Shown: positions 28,675-35,944 of the stretch, in pieces
Numbering within the stretch: the stretch's first letter is position 1
Layout of the letters: the number at the start of each line of letters is the position of its first letter
NCBI GenBank assembly: GCA_001787405.1
Contig: MFWV01000007.1
Span: 79,694 to 115,637 of the forward strand
DNA: 35,944 nucleotides
Reading direction: 5' to 3'
Origin: Candidatus Pacebacteria bacterium RIFOXYA1_FULL_38_18
Lineage (GTDB): Bacteria > Patescibacteriota > Microgenomatia > UBA1400 > PJMF01
Notes under the pieces: model-generated
Databases searched by the model: none
What the model was told of the DNA's origin: nothing
What the model saw: only the letters and a program-made list of their open reading frames with translations
Position numbers and translations under genes: made by a program

Positions 28675-30093
28675 ATGCAAAAACTGACTGCAATTGTGGC
28701 GACCATTGGTCCAGCTTCTTCGTCTGAAGAGATTATTAAACAATTAATTTTGGCTGGGATGAATGTGGCGCGATTTAATACCAAACATGGCGAGGTAGCT
28801 TGGCACCGAGAAAAAATTAAATTAGTTCATGAAGTAGCACATAAGCTTAATAAACCCATTGCGATTTTATTGGATTTACAAGGACCAGAAGTTCGTATTG
28901 ATTTGCCGGATGGTAAAAGTTTTTCAGTGAAGACGGATGAAGAAGTAACTTTTACCAGCAATAGATCAAAAAATGGAGAAAGAATTATTTATGTACCAGA
29001 AAAAGTAATCTCGATTTTAAAGTCGGAGAGCTTGGTTCTGTTGGACGATGGTGCCTGCGAATTCAAAGTGACTGCTCAGACATTTACGGATTTAACGGCT
29101 AGGGCTTTGGGTGATTGCGAAGTCAAACATCGTAAAACTCTCAATACTCCTGGTTTAGTGGTTGATATGCCTTCATTGATAGAAACAGATTTTACTCATT
29201 TAGATCATGTTGCCGAATTAAAAATTGATTATGTAGGTTTGTCTTATGTGCGTGATAAAAATGACATAGATTTTTTGCGTCAAGAATTGGCGAAAAGACA
29301 AGTGAAAGCAAATATCATTGCCAAGATTGAAAATCAATCTGCTCTAGACAACATAGATGAAATTATTATGGCTAGCGATGCAGTGATGGTGGCTCGTGGA
29401 GATTTGGCAGTAGAAGTGCCTTTTGAACAACTTTCATTTTGGCAAAAAATGATTATTACCAAATGTCGAGTGGCAGCCAAACCAGTAATTACTGCTACGC
29501 AAATGCTCAAATCTATGGTGGATAATCCCCGACCAACTCGTGCTGAAGTGAGTGATGTGGCCAATGCAGTTTATGACAGTACCAGTGCAGTAATGCTATC
29601 CGAAGAGACTGCGATGGGCAAATATCCAGTAAAGGCAGTCGCAACTCAAGCCAAAATCGTTGCTTTTAACGAGCAATATGTAGAATCAAATTGTGGTGAT
29701 TGGACAGATGGAGATAAGTCTAGCAGTATTACTCATGCAGCCATGTATCTCATTGATCATCAACAGAAAGTGATAGATAGCATTATTTGTTTAACCGAAA
29801 CAGGAAAAACCGCTAGCTTACTTTCTCGTTTTCGACCCAAAATACCCATTCATGTTTTGACTAGTAATGAACAAACTTATCGCAAGTTAGCATTATATTT
29901 TGGAGTGATTCCTCACATTATAGAATTTCCAGAAAATGGTCTTCAGGAACCATATGAAATTGTCAAAGAAGCAGGTTTGTTGGGTATTGTTGAGCCAGAA
30001 AAAAATGTCTTGGTAGTTTATGGTTCAATTTGGAAAACTCCCGGTTTGACCAATAGCCTGTCGCTAATGACAGTTCCGGGAAGAAGGGATTAA
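28675..30093 (+). CDS. pyk: Pyruvate kinase (start taken at MQKLTAIVATIGPAS)
   Basis: TIGPASSSEEIIKQLILAGMNVARFNTKHG, LDLQGPEVRI, IIAKIENQSALDNIDEIIMASDAVMVARGDLAVEVP, TATQMLKSM. Confidence 0.95.
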   Translation: MQKLTAIVATIGPASSSEEIIKQLILAGMNVARFNTKHGEVAWHREKIKLVHEVAHKLNKPIAILLDLQGPEVRIDLPDGKSFSVKTDEEVTFTSNRSKNGERIIYVPEKVISILKSESLVLLDDGACEFKVTAQTFTDLTARALGDCEVKHRKTLNTPGLVVDMPSLIETDFTHLDHVAELKIDYVGLSYVRDKNDIDFLRQELAKRQVKANIIAKIENQSALDNIDEIIMASDAVMVARGDLAVEVPFEQLSFWQKMIITKCRVAAKPVITATQMLKSMVDNPRPTRAEVSDVANAVYDSTSAVMLSEETAMGKYPVKAVATQAKIVAFNEQYVESNCGDWTDGDKSSSITHAAMYLIDHQQKVIDSIICLTETGKTASLLSRFRPKIPIHVLTSNEQTYRKLALYFGVIPHIIEFPENGLQEPYEIVKEAGLLGIVEPEKNVLVVYGSIWKTPGLTNSLSLMTVPGRRD

Positions 30094-30193
30094 CTCAATA
30101 TTGGGAACTTGAAAGTAAAAAGTAAAAATTAGAAGTAAGCAGTTACTTTTTAAAATTAAAAAAAGTTAAACTGTAAATTTAAAGAAAGGGTAT

Positions 30194-30445
30194 ATGGCAA
30201 AACAACGCAAAGGCTTATTGGCTTTCATAGTAGGAGCTGCTGCAGGAGCTGCTGCTGCTTTTTTATCTGATAAGGATAATCGAGAAAAAACGGTTCGCGC
30301 AGCCAAACAAGCTGTTAGAAAAGGCAAGGCTGTTCAAAAACAAACTACTGCCAAAGTCAAACAAGCTGTCAGAAAAGGCAAGCAAACTGCTCGCAGAGCT
30401 GTGAGTAATGCCCGCAAAACTGCCAAACGAGTTGGTAGAAAATAA
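30194..30445 (+). CDS. YtxH-like N-terminal glycine/alanine membrane segment with Lys/Arg/Ala-rich histone H1-like tail
   Basis: LLAFIVGAAAGAAAAFLSDKDNREK followed by KQAVRKGK repeated and ARKTAKRVGRK; RBS-like AAAGAAAGG upstream. Confidence 0.75.
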   Translation: MAKQRKGLLAFIVGAAAGAAAAFLSDKDNREKTVRAAKQAVRKGKAVQKQTTAKVKQAVRKGKQTARRAVSNARKTAKRVGRK

Positions 30446-30456
30446 ATTATTTAAAT

Positions 30457-31713
30457 TTAAATAAGCTGTAATTTTTTTCCAGCTTGTTGGGCCACTTGAA
30501 GAAATTGGTCAATGTCTTTTTTGGTGTGAGCTGCACTTAGTTGTACCCTAATTTCGTCTTTTCCCTGAGGAACAACTGGATAGTTGATGTTGGTAACCAA
30601 AACGCCTTGTTCATAGAAGGCTTGTTTCAAGTTTTTTGTTTTGGCGGTGTCCCCGATGAGAACTGCCTGAATGGGATGTTCTGATTTTGCAGCAAAACGA
30701 TAGCCCAAATTTAGCATTTTTTCTTTAAAATAAATGATGTTTGTTTTTAAAGTATCTGCAACTTTTTTACCTTCAGTAGTGTCTAATAATTTTACTGCAG
30801 TCAAAGCAGCAGCAGCCGTACCAGGAGCAATGTTGTTGGAATAAATATAGGTGGCAGCTGATTCACGTAAATAATCGATTATTATCTTGGAACTGACTAC
30901 ATAGCCACCATCCGCACCAAAAGCCTTGCCCATAGTGCCAATCAGCACGTCGGCTTTGGCATTTGAGATTTCTTCGGTACCCCTGCCAGTGGCACCAAAG
31001 GCTCCGACTCCATGCGCATCGTCCACGACCAGGAGCACTCCCAGTTCATACTGATTATTAAAATCGTCTATGACTTTACGGATTTTGGCCAAATCTTGAT
31101 ATTCACCCAACATACTAAACACTCCGTCTGTTACCACCAGAGCGCGCTTATATTTACCCAATTTTTCTTTTAGTACTTCTCGCAGATGATCGGCGTCTAG
31201 ATGTTTGAAGATGGCTTTTTGTTCTTTTTCTAAATTGGCCACCCGAATGCCATCAATAATACTGCGATGATTGAGCTCGTCAGAAATAACCACGGCACTA
31301 TTGTCTACCAAAGAATCTTTACTTTGACCTTTGAGCAATGAAAATAACACGGCCAAGTTGGTGGCAAAGGCGGAAGAAAAAATCATGGCATCCTCACGTC
31401 CATGAAATTTTGCCAGAGCTTTTTCCAAATCACGATGAACCTTCAATGCTCCGGAAATAAAGCGAACTGCCCCAGGTCCAGTACCATACTGTTCAGTGGC
31501 TCTATGCTCGGCAGCTATTAATTGAGGATGATGTCTGAGTCCCAGATAATCATTGGAATTGAAAACCAAAAAAGGTTTTCCATCGATCAAAGCTCGCGGA
31601 GAAGGTTGGAGCTCAAAACCTTCAATAATAGTTTCTTGACGTTTTGTAGTGTGAGCTGCATCAATGCGAGCCACTTCTGCTTCTAATTGTTTGAAAAATT
31701 TTTGATTATTCAT
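30457..31713 (-). CDS. Alpha-oxoamine synthase family (KBL/BioF-like), PLP-dependent
   Basis: FNSNDYLGLRHHPQLI, GTGPGAVRFISGALKVHRDLEKALAKFHGRE, VVDDAHGVGAFGATGRG, IGTMGKAFGADGGYV. Confidence 0.93.
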   Translation of the reverse strand: MNNQKFFKQLEAEVARIDAAHTTKRQETIIEGFELQPSPRALIDGKPFLVFNSNDYLGLRHHPQLIAAEHRATEQYGTGPGAVRFISGALKVHRDLEKALAKFHGREDAMIFSSAFATNLAVLFSLLKGQSKDSLVDNSAVVISDELNHRSIIDGIRVANLEKEQKAIFKHLDADHLREVLKEKLGKYKRALVVTDGVFSMLGEYQDLAKIRKVIDDFNNQYELGVLLVVDDAHGVGAFGATGRGTEEISNAKADVLIGTMGKAFGADGGYVVSSKIIIDYLRESAATYIYSNNIAPGTAAAALTAVKLLDTTEGKKVADTLKTNIIYFKEKMLNLGYRFAAKSEHPIQAVLIGDTAKTKNLKQAFYEQGVLVTNINYPVVPQGKDEIRVQLSAAHTKKDIDQFLQVAQQAGKKLQLI

Positions 31714-31723
31714 AAACTCTTTT

Positions 31724-32437
31724 CTAGTTTTCTACAACTTGGATACTTTGTATGGTAACTGGAGTGACTGGTTTGGATCTTTCTCCGCTAGCGCTAATAG
31801 CTACAGGGGCGGTGGCAATAGCATCAACTGTTTCCATGCCACTGACTACTTCCCCAAAAATCACGTAATTGGCAGGCAAAGCATAATCTTGATGCATGAT
31901 GAAAAACTGACTGCCATTGGTGTTTGGTCCAGCATTGGCCATGGCTACAGTACCTCTATTATATTCACCGGTAAAAGGCTCATCAGCAAACTTATATCCC
32001 GGACCGCCCCTACCAGTACCCTCTGGATCGCCACCTTGAATCATAAAACCCTGGATGGCACGATGAAAAATAGTATTGTCATAAAAACCTTCTTTGGCCA
32101 AAAAGACAAAATTATTGACAGTAATGGGAGTTTGGTCGGCATGAAGCTTGATAGTAATATCTCCCTTGGAAGTGCGTAGAGTCACCTGATATTGTTTGGT
32201 TTCGTCAATCTGCATGGTTGGTTGTTGATCGTATTGTTTTTTGTCCATAGCACTTTCTGTTTGTGGATTACTACTATCAGAGATTACTTGCTTATCAATT
32301 AATTGATCACTAGTTAAGTCGGAATTAATAGCAGTTTTCCTGCGCGTCAACAAAAATCCCAGACTAATGATGATAATAATTGTAATGATTATCCAAAAAA
32401 TATTATTTTTCATATTTGTTAAAAGCTCAATAAACAC
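31724..32437 (-). CDS. Membrane-anchored cyclophilin-type peptidyl-prolyl cis-trans isomerase
   Basis: TM anchor; FHRAIQGFMIQGGDPEGTGRGGPGYKFADE and GTVAMANAGPNTNGSQFFI. Confidence 0.95.
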   Translation of the reverse strand: MFIELLTNMKNNIFWIIITIIIIISLGFLLTRRKTAINSDLTSDQLIDKQVISDSSNPQTESAMDKKQYDQQPTMQIDETKQYQVTLRTSKGDITIKLHADQTPITVNNFVFLAKEGFYDNTIFHRAIQGFMIQGGDPEGTGRGGPGYKFADEPFTGEYNRGTVAMANAGPNTNGSQFFIMHQDYALPANYVIFGEVVSGMETVDAIATAPVAISASGERSKPVTPVTIQSIQVVEN

Positions 32438-32541
32438 AGTATACTAAAATGAATAAACTATCAAAGTGTAGTTTGTTGCCAACTATTTTTTGGCTAGCAA
32501 ATTGGGTTAATTTTAGTCTTCCATCAACTGCGCTTCGCTTG

Positions 32542-32601
32542 TTGATGCCAATCATAGAGGAAATACGAACTTTTTTATTGAGAATGAAGATTGTTTTATT
32601 T
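32542..32601. repeat. Dispersed ~62-bp imperfect repeat, copy A
   Basis: ttgatgccaatcatagaggaaatacgaacttttttattgagaatgaagattgttttattt; about 80% identical by eye to copy B. Confidence 0.7.
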
Positions 32602-32922
32602 TTAATCCTGCTTAATTTTATCAATTCTCCAACCCAATAATGAACCAAGAATTAGCGTCATTATTAGTATTGGCAATAAACTAATTGGATTACCCCATCC
32701 TATTAAGATGGCCGTAGGAAACATTATAGTTATTGCAATACTTATACCTTTAATTGCTCCTTTTAATTTGAGATCGGTTTTCGCTATAAAAAATGCTGTT
32801 ACCACCCAAAAGAAAAAGGCAGACAAGTTGGCATCCCATGTGAGTTTTTGAGCAATCATTGGAATAACATCAATAATTCCAGCAATAACACCTAATAATA
32901 AGGATTTTTGCATTTTTGTCAT
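32602..32922 (-). CDS. Hypothetical small membrane protein
   Basis: 106 aa with about four hydrophobic segments. Confidence 0.65.
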   Translation of the reverse strand: MTKMQKSLLLGVIAGIIDVIPMIAQKLTWDANLSAFFFWVVTAFFIAKTDLKLKGAIKGISIAITIMFPTAILIGWGNPISLLPILIMTLILGSLLGWRIDKIKQD

Positions 32923-33018
32923 GGTGGGGAAATTATAGCAAAAATTAAAGTGGTTCGTAGATTGTCCAAGATTAGGCCTGACTCCAGATGTGATGGCTCT
33001 GTTGGATTATGTCAACGA

Positions 33019-33291
33019 CTACTTGGCGCAAAGAGAGTAATTTTGCAATAAAATACTATACATCAGAAGCTTCTCAGCTCGAGATTCATCCAAGTGATGG
33101 TCTCCATTTTCCAAATCTATAATTATTTTCTTAAGATAATCCTTAAGATCATAGTTTTTAAGTTCACTTGTCCATCTTTTTGATTCAAGTAAAAACTTAT
33201 TTGCAGCATTCATAGAACCACGCTGAACTAAACTGGCAACTCTGTACAAGTCATTTGAAAGTGAGCCAATGAGCATTTTTTCTTCTGTCAT
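33019..33291 (-). CDS. Hypothetical protein, partner of DUF5674-like gene
   Basis: 90-aa ORF with a 4-nt overlap with the upstream DUF5674-like gene. Confidence 0.6.
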   Translation of the reverse strand: MTEEKMLIGSLSNDLYRVASLVQRGSMNAANKFLLESKRWTSELKNYDLKDYLKKIIIDLENGDHHLDESRAEKLLMYSILLQNYSLCAK

Positions 33292-33626
33292 AAAATTTCT
33301 CCAAAAAAATATTTCGTTAGTTTTTTATAAACTTTTTTTATTTCTTCATCTTGAATTTCATTCTTAGTGTTGTTGTCACGAGGACGAATATTGATGAAAG
33401 AATTGAAATCAATTTCGTTTGTTTCCAAATCAATGCCACCTCCCCACAAATCCTTTTGCTTAGATCCTTGACTTAATAATATTTGTTCACCCTCAAAATG
33501 ACGATTCATGCCTGCTGAACAAACTTTATTTTCAATATCGATGACTGTTTTGATATAAACTTCAAACTCTTCTTTAAGTTTTTTTATTTCTTCTTTGGTG
33601 AAAGGCTGAGATTTAGTGAGAATCAC
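33288..33626 (-). CDS. DUF5674-like protein
   Basis: TVIDIENKVCSAGMNRHFEGEQILLSQGSKQKDLWGGGIDLETNEIDFNSFINIRPRDNN resembles the DUF5674 core (SAGxxLHxD/E...LLxxGS.Q.dLWG...I.F.S.INIRP). Confidence 0.7.
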   Translation of the reverse strand: MILTKSQPFTKEEIKKLKEEFEVYIKTVIDIENKVCSAGMNRHFEGEQILLSQGSKQKDLWGGGIDLETNEIDFNSFINIRPRDNNTKNEIQDEEIKKVYKKLTKYFFGEIL

Positions 33627-33660
33627 ACTTATATGATAGCAGATTGAAAAAGTTTAAATT

Positions 33661-33722
33661 TTGATGCCAATAATCAACGAAATACGAACTTTTTTTGTGG
33701 AGAATAGTGATTGTTTTATTTA
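33661..33722. repeat. Dispersed ~62-bp imperfect repeat, copy B
   Basis: ttgatgccaataatcaacgaaatacgaactttttttgtggagaatagtgattgttttattta; matches copy A. Confidence 0.7.
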
Positions 33723-34238
33723 TTCTCCAAAAACTTCACAAGCCAAACTACCGAGTTTTTCATTAAATCTATAATGTGTATAAGAAATAGGATTTTTATC
33801 TGCATTCAGTTCAACTCCTGTTAAACTAATAGAGTCAGAAGACTCACTAACATAAATCTTAATCTCGGCATTATTTCCACTGATTACTAAAGTGTTATCA
33901 ACTAATTCAACACTAGTAATTTTTTTTATAGGAAAATTAGAAGCTAACTTTTCCATCCGATCAAAGTAAGTTATCTGATCATTATTATTTACTTGGCGAG
34001 ACTCTACTAATTCACCTTTGATATATACTTCCCAATCGCTATGAACATGGATTTGATATTGACCTTTTTCATAAAGTTCATCTTTGCCATCTTTACCAGG
34101 CAAAGTATCAATATATTTTTCACCAATATCAATAGTCAACCACCCGTCAGCAGGATGAATAACTTTCCAAATTGATTTGCCAATAATCACTCTAAAACTA
34201 TCAGCAAAAACTGGTAGTGAAATTTGTTTTGTATTCAT
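33720..34238 (-). CDS. Hypothetical protein, paralogue of 34653..35114
   Basis: GWLTIDIGE...EKGQYQIHVHSDWEVYIKGELV...NAEIKIYVSESSDSISL aligns with the second copy. Confidence 0.65.
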   Translation of the reverse strand: MNTKQISLPVFADSFRVIIGKSIWKVIHPADGWLTIDIGEKYIDTLPGKDGKDELYEKGQYQIHVHSDWEVYIKGELVESRQVNNNDQITYFDRMEKLASNFPIKKITSVELVDNTLVISGNNAEIKIYVSESSDSISLTGVELNADKNPISYTHYRFNEKLGSLACEVFGE

Positions 34239-34398
34239 GAGTTAATTTTACCAGATACCCATTTATATATTACCTACATTCAACGTTGAATCCGCGCACC
34301 AATAGTTTTTAATTATTTGTGAATTACAATGATATATTGTGTTATAATAAGTGGTCGGTTTTGATCTGGCGTTTTTCAGTTTACTAAGGAGGCAAAAA

Positions 34399-34587
34399 AT
34401 GCCAAGATCAGTTCACGAAACAGAAGCGGCCAATTTCCAACGGCTGATGGATAACTATTCGCGTCTGAAAAATGACCGAGACCATCGCGAACGTTTCAAG
34501 CGCCACTTGGAGCAAGACTTCATCCGTGGCGTAGATAAGCCAGAAACCTATGACCAATTGGAGCGTGCATACCTGAATTGGCGTTAG
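34399..34587 (+). CDS. Small hypothetical protein (62 aa)
   Basis: MPRSVHETEAANFQRLMDNYSRLKNDRDHRERFKRHLEQDF...; strong SD AAGGAGG upstream, TATAAT at 34343-34348, terminator downstream. Confidence 0.75.
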   Translation: MPRSVHETEAANFQRLMDNYSRLKNDRDHRERFKRHLEQDFIRGVDKPETYDQLERAYLNWR

Positions 34588-34624
34588 CGCCAACAAACAG
34601 GTGATGTCAGGTCAAACCGATATT

Positions 34625-34660
34625 AGCCCTCGCTTACACAAGTGAGGGCTTTTTACTTTT
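34625..34660 (+). terminator. Rho-independent terminator
   Basis: AGCCCTCGCTT-ACAC-AAGTGAGGGCT followed by TTTTACTTTT. Confidence 0.9.
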
Positions 34661-35114
34661 GAATCTTCATGGAACCATTAGAAGAAAGAAGGGTTTTTGT
34701 TCTGTTATCAAATAAAAAAAACCAATCATCAGTATCTGAAAAAGGAACAACGATTTTTATATCATGACTTAGTAGAAATTCCGTATTGTGTCCTGATTTA
34801 TCAAAAACAATTCCCTTTATTTTAATCACAGGTTGTACTTCGTTAAAAAATAGCTTAACTTTATCATCTTCAAAGTCAGGCCATTCAAATAATAATTTAT
34901 CATTTTTAAGAATTTTCCATTTTCCCTCAATAGAAATGATATATTGTCCTGCTTTCAGACCCCATTCAGCTTTTTGTTTAGTTCCAGTCTTGATTTCACC
35001 AATATCAATGCTCAATCCGCCTGCATAAATAGTATTTACTCGTAAAGGTAAATTAAAGGATTGATTTAAAATTTCTCTGGCTTGGATTATGTCCAATACT
35101 TTAGTATTTTTCAT
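34653..35114 (-). CDS. Hypothetical protein, paralogue of 33720..34238
   Basis: GGLSIDIGE...KAGQYIISIEGKWKILKNDKLL...HDIKIVVPFSDTDDWFFL. Confidence 0.65.
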   Translation of the reverse strand: MKNTKVLDIIQAREILNQSFNLPLRVNTIYAGGLSIDIGEIKTGTKQKAEWGLKAGQYIISIEGKWKILKNDKLLFEWPDFEDDKVKLFFNEVQPVIKIKGIVFDKSGHNTEFLLSHDIKIVVPFSDTDDWFFLFDNRTKTLLSSNGSMKIQK

Positions 35115-35192
35115 ACCGTAATTATAAGCTAATTTATAAGAGATAACTAGTTGTTTGTTGTCGAATAGCCTTATGGAAAAATTGTCCTCTTA

Positions 35193-35220
35193 TTGACTCA
35201 TGTTTTGTAAGCAGAATAAT
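35193..35220 (+). promoter_or_regulatory. Putative promoter for the HTH gene pair
   Basis: TTGACT-N16-AATAAT upstream of 35249. Confidence 0.45.
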
Positions 35221-35248
35221 CAATCTAATAACAACAAATGAGATTGAA

Positions 35249-35461
35249 ATGTCCACAAAAAAACCACTTTCCCAAAAACAAATAATTAGAAAAATTAACA
35301 GACAAACTCGTAAGAGCTACAAATTTTGTTATGAGTTGTTGAGCTTGAGATTACCAGTCTCAAAACTATATGACAATAATCCTGTAATTTCGCAAGGCGT
35401 CGTTTATGGAGGCGTGGAGAAAGTCTTAATAATTCAAGACAATACTAACTTTGATAGATGA
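35249..35461 (+). CDS. Hypothetical basic protein upstream of and overlapping an Xre-family gene
   Basis: 70-aa ORF, 11-nt overlap with the next ORF. Confidence 0.5.
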   Translation: MSTKKPLSQKQIIRKINRQTRKSYKFCYELLSLRLPVSKLYDNNPVISQGVVYGGVEKVLIIQDNTNFDR

Positions 35462-35678
35462 AGATGAACTATATAAAAAAATTGGCAAAAACATTCAGAA
35501 ATACCGCAAGCATAAAGGATTTTTGCAAGATAACCTTAGTTATGCTTCAAATGTTTGTCGTGGCTATTTTGGCAGATGTGAGCGTGGCGAAAATCATCCT
35601 AGTATTTCAACAATTTGCAAAATATCTCAGACATTAGAAGTGCCTTTATATAAATTTCTCATCTTTGATGAAAGATAA
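35451..35678 (+). CDS. HTH (Cro/C1, Xre-family) transcriptional regulator
   Basis: IGKNIQKYRKHKGFLQDNLSYASNVCRGYFGRCERGENHPSISTICKISQTLEVPLYKFL. Confidence 0.85.
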   Translation: MIDEDELYKKIGKNIQKYRKHKGFLQDNLSYASNVCRGYFGRCERGENHPSISTICKISQTLEVPLYKFLIFDER

Positions 35679-35791
35679 ATTTATGAAAAAATTGTTTTTA
35701 ATTATCCCAATTTTAATTGTTTCTGCCCTAGTGTTTTCAGCCTGCACTCAGTCAGGTGAAGTTAAAGAGGCATTTAATAAAGGCTACTCAG

Positions 35792-35862
35792 ATGCCCGAC
35801 TTGGATTCGAACCAAGATTGACGGCTTCAAAGGCCGCTGTCCTGCCATTGGACGATCGGGCA
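35792..35862 (-). tRNA. tRNA-Gln (UUG)
   Basis: Minus strand TGCCCGA/TCGGGCA acceptor (U1-A72), D-stem GTCC/GGAC, anticodon loop CTTTGAA, T-arm CTTGGTTCGAATCCAAG. Confidence 0.93.
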
Positions 35863-35944
35863 ATATATAAAGAACTTGGTTATTCTATCTGGGAGTAGGC
35901 AATGTTTCAAGTTTTTCTTAAAACTACATAATGATTGAGGTTTT

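Noticed and set aside
28590-28784. 64-aa minus ORF over the pyk start
   Set aside because: Overlaps conserved pyruvate kinase coding sequence and its promoter region.
32427-32648. Two overlapping small ORFs (32427-32648 minus, 32449-32640 plus)
   Set aside because: They overlap each other, the repeat copy A and the 32602-32922 gene; no support for either as coding.
35792-35862. Duplicated tRNA-Gln 3' end as att site elsewhere in window
   Set aside because: Searched by eye for GATTCGAACCAAG-like sequence; no second copy found inside the window.

Overview
The window is typical of a small Patescibacteria/CPR-like genome, probably Microgenomates-like; this is an inference from gene content and 16S features, with no search run. 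It is mostly housekeeping: tpiA 3' end, a PMT/DUF2298 membrane glycosyltransferase-like cluster, SIMPL and PEGA/SH3 proteins, lon, clpB, a stand-alone 16S rRNA gene, mnmA, uvrB-uvrA-transglutaminase-uvrC, pyruvate kinase, a KBL/BioF-like enzyme, cyclophilin and four tRNAs (Ile, Arg, His, Gln). The most interesting items are: (1) a tight minus-strand operon encoding a 7TM protein (7TM_transglut-like), a RimK-like ATP-grasp ligase fused to a retropepsin-like domain whose DTG is NTG, and a DUF1704/MATCAP-like HELGTH metallopeptidase, a candidate protein- or peptide-tagging write/erase system; (2) a self-contained 16S transcription unit (promoter, boxA, long processing stem, terminator) with no linked 23S; (3) unusual 16S residues in the 530 loop and decoding site; (4) a membrane transglutaminase gene overlapping uvrA and uvrC at its two ends; (5) a CIRCE-like operator abutting the clpB start codon; (6) a terminal ~3.4 kb ORFan island next to tRNA-Gln, with a paralogous gene pair, a DUF5674 pair and a ~62 bp repeat directly after two different stop codons.
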